Below are positions 8,636 to 16,351 of a DNA stretch of 34,236 bases, in pieces. A program made the translations under genes and the position numbers. Source of the stretch: Acidobacteriota bacterium (GTDB lineage Bacteria; Acidobacteriota; Terriglobia; UBA7540). Within the stretch, counting starts at the first letter, position 1. Each line of letters starts with the position of its first letter. The notes under the pieces were generated by a model. That model was given only the letters and a program-made list of their open reading frames with translations, was not told where the DNA came from and ran no database searches. The stretch lies in assembly GCA_021789565.1 (NCBI GenBank), contig JAJYJL010000001.1, positions 1 to 34,236 of the forward strand, given 5' to 3'.

Positions 8636-8674
8636 TGGCGGCTGGCGCAGATGCTCGCCTTGCAGTACCTACGG

Positions 8675-8704
8675 TCTCGCGAAGCGAGAGGCACGAGTGT
8701 CGTG
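8675..8704. repeat. Adjacent hairpin pair
   Basis: TCTCGC-GAA-GCGAGA is followed after two bases by CACGA-GTG-TCGTG. It lies 40 bases after the lipoprotein stop codon. No T-run follows, so it fits a repetitive palindromic element better than an intrinsic terminator. Confidence 0.55.
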
Positions 8705-8767
8705 TTACAGAAAAGCTCCAGCCCCGTCCCGCAGCACGGGAGAGCACCGCTCACTCATGCGAGGCCT

Positions 8768-8894
8768 CTAATGAGGATTGCATCATTGAGTGACGGACTT
8801 CCGTAGCGCCGGCATCTTGCCAGCCCTGAAAACTGCCGCCGGGACGGCGGCGCTACAAACGAGCGCTGTCACTATATTTTGCAATCCTCACTAG
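8768..8894. repeat. 127-bp nested inverted repeat, MITE-like
   Basis: Outer arms (8768-8783 and 8879-8894) match at 14 of 16 positions; the left arm reads CTAATGAGGATTGCAT. A second pair, AGTGAC (8789-8794) and GTCACT (8868-8873), lies inside. The core at 8803-8856 has GTAGCGCCG and CGGCGCTAC ends enclosing GGC-ATCTT-GCC and GCCGCC-GGGA-CGGCGGC. There is no coding capacity, so it would be non-autonomous if mobile. Confidence 0.7.
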
Positions 8895-8965
8895 TCCCCC
8901 AGCCCCGGAGGGATGAAAGAATCCTCACCTGGCATTGCGGACCCGAGGTTTGAGGGCACGCGATC

Positions 8966-9016
8966 GAAATGCGGAAAGGCGGTGCGCCGCCAGCCTTCGC
9001 TGGCCAACTTTGCGCC
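8966..9016. repeat. Dispersed ~53-bp repeat, copy 2
   Basis: Reads CGAAATGCGGAAAGGCG ... GGCCAACTTTGCGCCA and pairs with copy 1 at 5611-5663. Most differences are single bases in the middle. It lies ~60 bases upstream of the kinase remnant start. Confidence 0.7.
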
Positions 9017-9074
9017 ATTGACTTCACTGTCGATGCTTCCTATGATGATGGCACTCTTGTGTGAGGGCCCACGG

Positions 9075-9674
9075 GTGGCAGACAACATCATTTCTCATTA
9101 TCGCGTTCTCGAAAAGCTCGGCGGCGGGGGCATGGGTGTGGTGTATCGGGCTGAAGACACCACGCTCGGGCGGTTTGTCGCGCTGAAGTTTCTGCCGGAT
9201 GAATTTTCCAAAGACCCGCAAAAACTGGAACGCTTTCAACGCGAAGCGCGCGCCGCCGCGGCGCTGAATCATCCCAACATCTGCACCATCTACGAAATTG
9301 GCGATCACGAAGGGCAGCCCTTTATCGCCATGGAGCTGATGGAGGGCCAGACGCTGAAGGAATGGCTGGCTGCTCGCTCACCGACGGCCCGTAGCGGCGA
9401 TCCCGCCGGGGCGAGATCGCCACGTGGGGTCCCCACGCCGCCGCTACAGAGCGCCACATCAGGCACTGCCAACGCCACTTCCGATTCGCAGATGGTCGCC
9501 GACCTGGCGAAGCGTCATCGCGAGGGTTTGGCGGCGCGGGACTGCGGCCTGGCCGCGCAAGCCCGTTATAGCATAGAAACACAGGCTACTTATGACGACA
9601 GAAACGCCCCCGATGGGACGTATGGGATTTTGCCCGCCAAAATCACAAAATACTATCTTATTGATAATAAGTAA
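9075..9674 (+). pseudogene. Second truncated PknB-type kinase with palindromic insertion
   Basis: Starts at GTG 9075 ([24 protein letters not shown]), the usual opening of acidobacterial Ser/Thr kinases; an upstream in-frame ATG at 8913 would only add repeat-encoded residues. The N-lobe is intact: glycine loop, [30 protein letters not shown] and [17 protein letters not shown]. The frame then enters the palindromic element at 9391-9447, and the remaining ~75 residues ([13 protein letters not shown] ... TKYYLIDNK) show no kinase sequence. HRD, DFG and APE motifs are all missing, so it cannot be an active kinase. The break falls in the same helix D-helix E linker as the insertion in the kinase at 908-1597. 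The 3' end lies in an AT-rich island, suggesting a deletion or replacement junction. Confidence 0.78.
9391..9447. repeat. Palindromic element GTAGCGGCG...CGCCGCTAC at kinase break
   Basis: GTAGCGGCG and CGCCGCTAC pair at the ends. Inside are GGCGATC...GATCGCC and the perfect palindrome GTGGGGTCCCCAC. It begins ~10 codons after the kinase motif LKEWLA, where kinase homology stops. Confidence 0.75.
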
Positions 9675-9770
9675 CTTATTAAGTTTATAAGCACTCAAGA
9701 TCGCTATTGAAATAAAAAGTGTCTCATTATGAAACAGTGGGTAAAAATTACAAACGCCCTGTGTTCGCTC
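9620..9770. other. AT-rich island with tandem palindromes and an operator-like dyad
   Basis: Base composition drops sharply relative to flanks. CTTATT-GAT-AATAAG directly followed by TAACTTATTAAG (9657-9683) makes overlapping palindromes. At 9720-9736, TGTCTCAT-T-ATGAAACA is a 17-bp dyad with 7 of 8 arm positions paired. The island spans the end of the kinase remnant and lies ~130 bases before the TPR gene, so it may carry that gene's promoter or mark a recombination junction. Confidence 0.5.
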
Positions 9771-9865
9771 GCTTTCATGGCCTCGCCCTGGCCGCAGCAA
9801 AAATGCCGTACCTGTTGCCGGGATATCCGGTTGACTCCATTCCAGGCGCGATAGACAATCTGGAT

Positions 9866-10321
9866 ATGCGCACGAATCTTGCCACGATTCTGCTTGGCGT
9901 CATTGCTCTCATGGGCCTGACGGTATCGTTGTCCGCTCAGCATATGGCGCAGGATGACGGCGAACTTGAGAGTTCATACCATTACGTCCCGCCATCGGCC
10001 CGGCAGTCGGTTGAGGTCGGCAACTTCTATTTTCGCAGGAAGGATTATCGTGGAGCGCTCAGCCGTTACGAAGAAGCGGCCCGGGATGATCCCTACTATG
10101 CCCCCGCTTATCTTGGGCTGGGCAAGGTCTATGAAAAGACCGGCAGGAAGCGCGAAGCCCTTGCCGCCTACCGCAAGTACCTTGACGCTCTGCCGTCGCA
10201 GAAGCAGGCCGATGAAGCGAAGGATGTGCACAAGGCCATCCGCCGGCTGGAGCGCCAAATTACCCGTGGGCACAGGCGCCAGGCGGCCGCAGAGCAACCA
10301 CCACCCTCTGCAAAAAAGTGA
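9866..10321 (+). CDS. Exported TPR protein
   Basis: 151 residues from ATG 9866, chosen because it opens with a signal peptide (MRTNLATILLGVIALMGLTVSLSAQ); the longer frame from 9719 puts a poorly supported extension in front of it. After cleavage, ~35-140 contain two tetratricopeptide units (VEVGNFYFRRKDYRGALSRYEEAARDDP and APAYLGLGKVYEKTGRKREALAAYRKYLDALP), then a basic Lys/Arg/Gln/Pro tail. Periplasmic TPR proteins of this size act as adaptors; the partner is unknown. It converges on the zinc-ribbon gene with a single base between their stop codons. Confidence 0.8.
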   Translation: MRTNLATILLGVIALMGLTVSLSAQHMAQDDGELESSYHYVPPSARQSVEVGNFYFRRKDYRGALSRYEEAARDDPYYAPAYLGLGKVYEKTGRKREALAAYRKYLDALPSQKQADEAKDVHKAIRRLERQITRGHRRQAAAEQPPPSAKK

Positions 10322-10322
10322 A

Positions 10323-10754
10323 TTACTCGGCCAGGACGGGGCCAGTCTTGTCAAAATAATTGCGCAGAATGTCCGCGGCGCGGTCAGCGTCCTCTTCCCG
10401 AACCAGCAACGAAACTTCCAGGACGGGCAGCATCTCCGCCGATGTCTGCCCGCCGAGAACGGAAGGAATTCCCCTCACCTTCAACAGCTTTCGGGCAAGA
10501 CCCGCATCCATTGAAGCGGTGTGGCCGGAGAAAACTCGGATTCTCACGGTCTTAACCGGAGGACCTTCGTCCTCATCTGTCTCCTGCCCCGCGCCGACCA
10601 GGGACCGAAACCACCCTCCAAGAGCATTGCGGCCGCCGGAGCCTGGTTCATCTTCAATTTCAGGGGGAGAACCGGGGACAAGACGCACCCTGCAGTCTTC
10701 GCACTCATTGGTGCCTTCCACATACTCCGTCAGACAGTTGGGACAGTAGGGCAT
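10323..10754 (-). CDS. Zinc-ribbon plus DUF2007-type protein
   Basis: 143 residues. An N-terminal zinc ribbon has two CxxC knuckles (YCPNCLTEY and NECEDCRVRL). A Gly/Glu/Asp-rich linker (~30-65) follows, then a DUF2007 ferredoxin-like fold (VRIRVFSGHTASMDAGLARKLLKVRGIPSVL ... VSLLVREEDADRAADIL). DUF2007 domains are proposed signal-transducing modules with a PII-like fold; no activity is established. GCGATGCCC marks the start, ~10 bases after an AAAGGTGG motif. Convergent with the TPR gene and divergent from the D-aminoacylase. Confidence 0.82.
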   Translation of the reverse strand: MPYCPNCLTEYVEGTNECEDCRVRLVPGSPPEIEDEPGSGGRNALGGWFRSLVGAGQETDEDEGPPVKTVRIRVFSGHTASMDAGLARKLLKVRGIPSVLGGQTSAEMLPVLEVSLLVREEDADRAADILRNYFDKTGPVLAE

Positions 10755-10885
10755 CGCGGGAGACCACCTTTCGAAGCGCTACAATGGCTTGCATTCCCAA
10801 TCACCCATAGTATAACGCTCCAAGCCGACACGTTGCAGGGAGAAGGCGGTTGTGTGCCGTCATCTGAATCGCCTAACCTGCCGCA

Positions 10886-10902
10886 TAGCTCTGAGCTATA
10901 AT
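10886..10902 (+). promoter_or_regulatory. TATAAT box overlapped by a palindrome, upstream of the D-aminoacylase
   Basis: TAGCTC-T-GAGCTA (10886-10898) is a perfect 13-bp dyad whose last two bases are the first two of TATAAT (10897-10902). No good -35 box lies 16-18 bases upstream, so an activator or repressor acting at the dyad is plausible. The start codon is 65 bases downstream. Confidence 0.4.
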
Positions 10903-10966
10903 GCCATCCCACGGTCTCGGTCACGGCCGGCATATTACACCTGAAGATTTCCGGAGGTCCAGCCTT

Positions 10967-12688
10967 ATGCGCTGTCCAGGGCTCCACGAAAGAGTGTCTC
11001 TGACTCTCGCGGCGATTGTCATCGCCTGTGGTTTAATGCTCTCCTGCCACCCACCTGCAACCCAACAAAAAGTCCAGCCGAAATACGATCTGCTCATCAC
11101 AGGAGGGCACATCCTCGACGGCACAGGCAGCCCGTGGTACGAAGGCGAGGTCGCCGTGAAAAACGGAAGGATCGCCGCTATCGGCCGCCTGGTCGCCCCA
11201 ACCGCCCGGCGGGTGATTGACGCTACGGGGCTTGTCGTGGCACCGGGCTTTATCGATCTTCACACGCACAGCGATTACACGTTGCTTGTGGACGGCGATG
11301 CGCAAAGCAAGATCCGGCAGGGCGTCACTACGGAGATTATCGGCGAAGACGCTTCCGCCGGGCCTTTCACCAGCACCAGCCAGCCGGACGTGAGCAAGAG
11401 CCCCCGCCCCGCTAACTTCAAAAGGAACTGGGAAACGCTGGCCCAGTATTTCGATGTGCTGCAAAAGAGCGGCATTTCGCTGAACGTGGCGTCTTACGTG
11501 GGCGCGGGGCAGGTCTGGATGGGCGTGATTGGAAACGTGAACCGCAGACCAAAGCCAGCGGAAATGAAAAAGATGGAGGACCTGGTGGCACAGGCCATGC
11601 AGCAGGGCGCCATCGGCCTCTCCTCCGGACTCATCTATCCTCCAAACTCCTACATGACCACAAATGACCTCATCCACCTGGCCAGCGTAGCGGCACGCTA
11701 TGGAGGCATTTACACCACCCACATCAGGGGCGAGGCCGCAAATGAGCCCCAGGCTCTGGCCGAGGCCATCGAAATCGGAAAGAAAGCCCGCCTGCCCGTC
11801 CACATCCTGCACTTCAAGATGGACGGCAAGCCGAACTGGGGCCACATGATCGACCAGATCAAGATTATCCAGGCGGCGCGCGACCACGGCATCGAGGTGA
11901 CCGCCGACCAGTATCCCTACATCGCTTCAATGACCCATCTGGAACAGTGTCTGCCGCCCAAATTTCTGGAAGGTCCGCTCGAGCGCCGCGTGGAACTGCT
12001 GAAAGATCCCAAAGTTCGTGATGAGATCCGCAGGGACATCGCCCACGGACTTCCGGGATGGGTCAACAACGAAGTCCAGAGCACTGGCGGCTGGCACGGC
12101 GTGATGGTGGCCGCCGTGGACAAGCTCGAAGACAAGCAGTACGAGGGCAACCGCATGGATGAGGTGGCAAAGAAGATGCACACCGACCCGTTGAATGCTC
12201 TCTGCGACCTGCTGGTGAACGAAGGCGGAACGGCCTACGCCATCTACTTCGGCATGAGCGAGCCCGACGTCGAACTGGCCATGAAGCAGCCGTGGGTCGG
12301 CGTGGGTTCGGATGGCGCGGCCGTGAGCCCTGCCATGACCTTCGCGGGCAAACCTCACCCGCGATTCTACGGGACGTTCCCGCGCGTGCTGGGTGTTTAC
12401 GTTCGAGACCGGCATGTGCTGACGCTGGCCGACGCCGTCCGCAAAATGACTTCCCTGCCCGCGCACATCACCGGGCTCAAAGACCGCGGGCTGCTGGCGC
12501 CCGGCATGGCGGCGGACATCACCATCTTCGATCCGCAAACCGTCAGCGATAAGGCCACGTTCAAAGACCCGCTGCAGTATCCGGCGGGCATTCCCTTCGT
12601 GATTGTCAACGGCGTTGTGGTGATCAATAACGGACAGCACACCGGGGCGAGGCCCGGAGAGGTCCTATACGGGCGGGGAAAGATATAA
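10967..12688 (+). CDS. D-aminoacylase / N-acyl-D-amino-acid deacylase family lipoprotein
   Basis: 573 residues. ATG 10967 is preferred over 10901: GGAGGT lies ~9 bases before it and it opens with a lipoprotein signal (SLTLAAIVIACGLMLSC, Cys at 27). The rest is an amidohydrolase-superfamily TIM barrel: YDLLITGGHILDGTGSPWYEGEVAVKNGRIAAIG, metal ligands GFIDLHTHSDYT (His99, His101), the family segment AIGLSSGLIYPPNSY, THIRGEA, HILHFK and late Asp in GVGSDGAA, with a C-terminal beta-sandwich LAPGMAADITIFDP. Relatives hydrolyse N-acyl-D-amino acids (EC 3.5.1.81/82/83) or related amides; substrate here is unproven. Anchoring in the envelope suggests scavenging of D-amino acid or cell-wall-derived compounds. 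Single-gene unit with its own upstream dyad/TATAAT. Confidence 0.9.
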   Translation: MRCPGLHERVSLTLAAIVIACGLMLSCHPPATQQKVQPKYDLLITGGHILDGTGSPWYEGEVAVKNGRIAAIGRLVAPTARRVIDATGLVVAPGFIDLHTHSDYTLLVDGDAQSKIRQGVTTEIIGEDASAGPFTSTSQPDVSKSPRPANFKRNWETLAQYFDVLQKSGISLNVASYVGAGQVWMGVIGNVNRRPKPAEMKKMEDLVAQAMQQGAIGLSSGLIYPPNSYMTTNDLIHLASVAARYGGIYTTHIRGEAANEPQALAEAIEIGKKARLPVHILHFKMDGKPNWGHMIDQIKIIQAARDHGIEVTADQYPYIASMTHLEQCLPPKFLEGPLERRVELLKDPKVRDEIRRDIAHGLPGWVNNEVQSTGGWHGVMVAAVDKLEDKQYEGNRMDEVAKKMHTDPLNALCDLLVNEGGTAYAIYFGMSEPDVELAMKQPWVGVGSDGAAVSPAMTFAGKPHPRFYGTFPRVLGVYVRDRHVLTLADAVRKMTSLPAHITGLKDRGLLAPGMAADITIFDPQTVSDKATFKDPLQYPAGIPFVIVNGVVVINNGQHTGARPGEVLYGRGKI

Positions 12689-12779
12689 AGACAGCGAATG
12701 GCAGGCGGAAACTCTGCCGGGCGAAGCGTCCAGCAAGACACCGGAAGAACTGAGTAAACGTCAAGCGACAGCTCAGCCC

Positions 12780-14501
12780 CTACTCTGACAGGGGAGGATC
12801 TGAAAGCAGGGCCTCCGCAGCCAGCGTTAGGCGCTTCTGGAGTTCGGTCAGGTTGTTTGCAATGGATTTGCGTTGCGCTTCAATTCCAGTCTGCGAAATC
12901 TCCGAGAGTTGCTGCCGGAAGGTTTCCAGGGTATCGTTCACAGAGGTTTGGAAACTGGAGCTTGCCGCCTCCTGCTCTTTTCTCAAAAGCGAGGCTGCAA
13001 TCTCCACCTTTTCGGAAAGTTCCTGCATGACGGTGCCTGAGGAGCTTCGGACTTCTTCCGCAGCCCGGGCGCCCGCTTCACCGGCATCCTTCTGGATGCG
13101 CTCCAGAAGACTGCGATAGTGACCTTCCGAAACTTCTTGAAGCCGCGATTCAAACTGCGAAATGGTCTCTTCCTGAGACTTGCTCCTCTCCGCGCTGACC
13201 TCTTCGATCTTCTCCTCGGCCAGTTGGAGGATGCGCGGCCCGATCGATCCCACAGCTTCATCAACCATCGCAGAGATGTGCTCTTTAGAATCCGCCAAGA
13301 TCTTCTCTCGAAATCCGCCGAGGTCCTGGCCCTTGCCGCCAAGCATTTCGCCCACCCGCCTGAAACCCTCCTCGACGGAGTCGTTAACGAACCGCCCGGT
13401 TTCCTGGACCCGCTGGACAGCGCTCTCTGTCGCCTGCTGCAGTTGCTGGAGCGAGGCGTTCATGACACCGTTCGCGGCCTTTTCCATCCGGGACATAATC
13501 TCCGGACCTTCCGCAGCTTCCATCTCCGACGACAGCACTTCCAGCCTGCGGATGAAGTCCTGTGCTCTCTCGTCCTGCTCCTTCTGCAATCTCTCCAGCA
13601 ATGCGGAAGTGGTCTCATCCAGGCGGGCTTGGACCCCGCCGAGAGAACCTTCCAGCTTCTCCTGGATTTGGACCTCAAAGCTTTTCGCTGCCTCGTCAGC
13701 GGCGGCACGCAACTTCTCCGTGGATAATTTCGTCACCGAATCCGCGTTCTTTTCACAAATCTGCTGCGCTGCCTGCTCGAGCGAAGCAATCTGGCTTTGG
13801 AGAGAATCAGCCGTTCCCTGGAAGTGTTCCTGCACCCGCTTCTCCTGGTCGGCAAGCAAATCTTGAATTTTCTGCTGGATAGTTCCAGTAACCAGAGCAG
13901 TTGCTTCTTGCACATAGGGTTCCAGCAACTTCTCGATTTGCATTGGAATGGGAGTTCCCGTCCCTTTGCAGGTCAGCCAAACCCAGCGGGCAAATTCATC
14001 CGTCTGGGCGCGAACCAGTTCCGCGACGCGGTCCTGGCTCTGCTTGGCCACATTAATATCGATTTTCTGCGGCCCAATCTCTTCCTGCAATTTTAGCCGG
14101 TATTCGCCGACCACTTGCTCGATCCGGCCCCTCATTTCACTCTGAACGGCAGCCAGCGCAGCGCGGGCCTGTTCCTCGGCCTGTTTCGCCATCTCGGAGG
14201 CCGTGGTAACGGAAAAGGCTTCCAGCTCATTGCGGATTCGTTCCTTCAAGGTTGTGCAATCCAGGCGTGATACGGAACCCGCTTCGCCGGGAGATGCGGC
14301 ATCCCCCTCTGGAAGCTCGACGCCAGAAAACCGCGAGATCACCCGCAACGCTGCCTGAAGCTTTTGCTCCACTCGCTCAATGTCCGATTGCCAGGGGAGC
14401 CCGGTTTTCGCCATTTGATTTAGCCCCTTGGGCAGGGTTTTACTGTTGAGGCCACCGCGGATCGCACGAAGTTCGTCGGCTAAAGACAGTGGTGCCTTCA
14501 T
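12780..14501 (-). CDS. Large coiled-coil protein of unknown function
   Basis: 573 residues with no signal peptide or membrane segment. After a short N-terminal region (1-80) the chain is almost entirely predicted alpha-helix with Ala/Glu/Gln/Lys-rich heptads, including repeated motifs such as QxQIASLEQAAQQ, LDETTSALLERLQKEQDERAQDF and SFQTSVNDTLETFRQQLSEI. A less regular segment, FARWVWLTCKGTGTPIPMQIEKLLEPYV (~170-200), interrupts the coil. The pattern resembles the coiled-coil arms of chemoreceptors or apolipoprotein-like proteins, but no MCP hairpin tip was found. A cytoplasmic structural or scaffold role is inference. ATG 14501 lacks a strong ribosome-binding site. Convergent with the D-aminoacylase gene (91 bp apart). 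Confidence 0.75.
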   Translation of the reverse strand: MKAPLSLADELRAIRGGLNSKTLPKGLNQMAKTGLPWQSDIERVEQKLQAALRVISRFSGVELPEGDAASPGEAGSVSRLDCTTLKERIRNELEAFSVTTASEMAKQAEEQARAALAAVQSEMRGRIEQVVGEYRLKLQEEIGPQKIDINVAKQSQDRVAELVRAQTDEFARWVWLTCKGTGTPIPMQIEKLLEPYVQEATALVTGTIQQKIQDLLADQEKRVQEHFQGTADSLQSQIASLEQAAQQICEKNADSVTKLSTEKLRAAADEAAKSFEVQIQEKLEGSLGGVQARLDETTSALLERLQKEQDERAQDFIRRLEVLSSEMEAAEGPEIMSRMEKAANGVMNASLQQLQQATESAVQRVQETGRFVNDSVEEGFRRVGEMLGGKGQDLGGFREKILADSKEHISAMVDEAVGSIGPRILQLAEEKIEEVSAERSKSQEETISQFESRLQEVSEGHYRSLLERIQKDAGEAGARAAEEVRSSSGTVMQELSEKVEIAASLLRKEQEAASSSFQTSVNDTLETFRQQLSEISQTGIEAQRKSIANNLTELQKRLTLAAEALLSDPPLSE

Positions 14502-14558
14502 ATTCTTGTTTCGCCACTGGCCAGGTGCGCTTGATCCGGCTGCCGGTAATTGCGGAGT

Positions 14559-14783
14559 TTAGGACATCGCGCCATGGTGACCGAGCGGCTCCTCCTTGTC
14601 GGGAATTTGGCCTTGATGCATCAGCCTGACCAGAACTTCCAGTCCACTCTGGCGCTTGGTGGAAAAGAATAGTCCTGGGCCGCCCTTAACCTTCAAGAAC
14701 AATCGGGTTTGCCTTTCCACCGCCTCGTTAGCGGCCGGTATGTGTTGGGACCCTGCAAAAACCCCGATAGCCTTCGCGCCGAC
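14559..14783 (-). other. Possible gene remnant or small ORF
   Basis: A frame open from the codon after a TGA to TAA at 14559 reads VGAKAIGVFAGSQHIPAAN, continues through ERQTRLFLKV and FFSTKRQSGLEVLVRLMHQG, and ends PLGHHGAMS. Its amino-acid mix looks coding, and it is in the same frame as the coiled-coil gene 58 bases downstream, but it lacks a credible start until an internal ATG. It may be a decayed N-terminal part of a gene. Confidence 0.25.
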
Positions 14784-14872
14784 TCAGATCAGACTCTTTA
14801 ATTCGTGCTATGAAGCAGACCGCAGCCGGCGACTGGAAGATGCCGTACCAGCAAGAGCTGCCTTTCAGAAAG

Positions 14873-14923
14873 AAAAAAAGGCAGTTAACTAAACGAGCAT
14901 CAGCGTTAGAATCACCTAATCTC
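14873..14923. promoter_or_regulatory. Three-block motif, copy in the amidohydrolase spacer
   Basis: After an A-run, GCAGTTAAC (14881-14889), AGCGTTA (14902-14908) and CTAATCTC (14916-14923). Gap lengths differ from the copy at 18751-18791 (12 and 7 bases here, 8 and 4 there), which argues against a fixed promoter. Confidence 0.4.
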
Positions 14924-14935
14924 TCATCGGCGGTC

Positions 14936-14955
14936 AATCAGGTAAACACCTGATT
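14936..14955. promoter_or_regulatory. Operator-like dyad
   Basis: AATCAGGT and ACCTGATT are perfect 8-bp arms around AAAC in AT-rich DNA, 260 bases before the amidohydrolase gene. No T-run follows, so an operator is more likely than a terminator. Confidence 0.35.
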
Positions 14956-15214
14956 TACGAAAACCACCCATAGCTTAGCAGTTAACAGAGTTTTAATATA
15001 CTTCAAAAGCTTCCGGACGATAATTCCGCAGAGCGCGCCTCCAGGTTTGAATCATCCTTCAACGACACAGCCAGCCGTGAAAAATCCAAATTAGCCCCGG
15101 AAAAAACTTTCAGCGCTGGTGTATGATTGTCGGGCTATCAGACGGTCAGGAATGGGCCAGCCGCTCATGGAATGGCATGGAGCACTGGGAGGCAATGCTG
15201 AACGGAGGACGAAA

Positions 15215-16351
15215 GTGAGACGGATCAGGATGATTGCAATCAGTTTCCTTGTGATAACCGGAGTAACGGCCGGAGTGATTTTATCGAACCATCTGCTGGC
15301 GTCACCCGCGGCGCAAGAGGTCGATCCTCAGGAAGCAGCAGACCTGGCGGCGCTGGCCAGGATCGGGCCGATTGATACGCATGCGCACGTCTTTGTGAAT
15401 TCGCCGGCTTACTACCGGATGATGAGGGACCTCAATCTCCGCATCGTCGACATCTGTGTATATTCGACCAAGAATGAACCGCCCGACCGCACCCAGGCTG
15501 CGCAGTTCCGTGAGGTGATGACGGTCCATCGCGGGTCCCACGGGCGCGCCGGAGTGTGCACGACTTTTAATCCCTACAAGTTCGAAGACAAGAACTTTGA
15601 CCAGAACACTATCGAGATCCTCAACTCCAACTTCCGCGCCGGCGCCATTGCCGTCAAGATCTGGAAGAACATCGGTATGGACGTGAGGTTCCCATCGGGC
15701 AAATACATCATGCCGGACGACCCGGTTTTCGAGCCCATCTACAAAGACATCGCGGCGCATAACAAGACGATGATCGCCCACATTGCCGAGCCTGATACCT
15801 GCTGGGAATCCTTTGCCCAGATGGGCCCTATGAATCCGGATTACAACTATTACAAGAACAATCCTAAGTGGCACTTCTACGGCAGGAAGGGCGTGCCATC
15901 GAAGGCAGAGATCCTGAAAGCGCGGGACCACCTGCTGGAAATGAACCCCAACCTTCGCGTGGTGGGCGCCCACCTGGGCAGCATGGAAACCAGCGTGGAT
16001 GAAATCGCCAGGCATTTTGACCGCTATCCCAACTTCAATGTGGATACGGCCGCGCGCATCCGCTATCTGATGGCACAACCCCGCGCCAAAGTGCGGGCTT
16101 TCCTGATCAAGTACCAGGACCGGATCTGCTACGGAACAGACGGCGGCCTGAACCGGCGCAACGAAAAAGAGGAGGGCCGGGTCCTCAAGGAGTGGAAATA
16201 CCAATACGCCATGAGCTGGAAGTATTTTGCGACCGGCGAGACTTTTGAATACCAGGGACTCAAAGTGCAGGGACTGCAGCTTCCCCGGAGTGTTGTCCGC
16301 AAGATCTACCACGGGAACGCCGCCAGGCTGTTTCCTGGCCTGATTCAATAG
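15215..16351 (+). CDS. Exported amidohydrolase (amidohydrolase_2-like metal-dependent hydrolase)
   Basis: 378 residues from GTG 15215, which has GGAGG 6 bases upstream and opens a signal peptide or membrane anchor (MIAISFLVITGVTAGVILSNHLLASPAAQ); an upstream ATG at 15119 in the same frame lacks this support. The mature part is a TIM-barrel hydrolase with the full ligand pattern: DTHAHVF (His56, His58), AVKIWKNIG with the Lys, MIAHIAEP, VVGAHLGS and YGTDGG. The DxHxH start and late Asp fit PF04909-type amidohydrolases (decarboxylase/lactonase relatives); the substrate cannot be told. The ending IYHGNAARLFPGL is the usual PF04909 C-terminus, so it is complete. It stands alone, preceded by an AT-rich spacer with a dyad. 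Confidence 0.86.
   Translation: MRRIRMIAISFLVITGVTAGVILSNHLLASPAAQEVDPQEAADLAALARIGPIDTHAHVFVNSPAYYRMMRDLNLRIVDICVYSTKNEPPDRTQAAQFREVMTVHRGSHGRAGVCTTFNPYKFEDKNFDQNTIEILNSNFRAGAIAVKIWKNIGMDVRFPSGKYIMPDDPVFEPIYKDIAAHNKTMIAHIAEPDTCWESFAQMGPMNPDYNYYKNNPKWHFYGRKGVPSKAEILKARDHLLEMNPNLRVVGAHLGSMETSVDEIARHFDRYPNFNVDTAARIRYLMAQPRAKVRAFLIKYQDRICYGTDGGLNRRNEKEEGRVLKEWKYQYAMSWKYFATGETFEYQGLKVQGLQLPRSVVRKIYHGNAARLFPGLIQ

Larger units (their letters stand above)
8636..9074. other. Gene-free repeat-rich spacer
   Basis: No convincing gene on either strand. It holds a double hairpin (8675-8704), a CCCGCAGCACGGGAGAG segment near 8729 resembling CCCGCACAGCGGGAGAG at ~920, a nested inverted repeat (8768-8894) and the second copy of the dispersed repeat (8966-9016). 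It ends at the start of the second kinase remnant. Confidence 0.7.
14502..15214. other. 713-bp spacer with possible small ORF, shared motif and a dyad
   Basis: Contains an open frame on the minus strand (14559-14783, 74 codons, no ATG or GTG at its 5' end), a three-block motif (14873-14923) that recurs at 18751-18791, a further GCAGTTAAC at 14978-14986, and the dyad AATCAGGT-AAAC-ACCTGATT (14936-14955). The stretch from ~14860 to 15020 is AT-rich. Beyond these nothing was recognised. Confidence 0.6.

Noticed and set aside
8768..9447. CRISPR-like array suggested by several palindromes in a short stretch
   Set aside because: The elements differ in sequence and are not separated by uniform spacers; no cas genes nearby.
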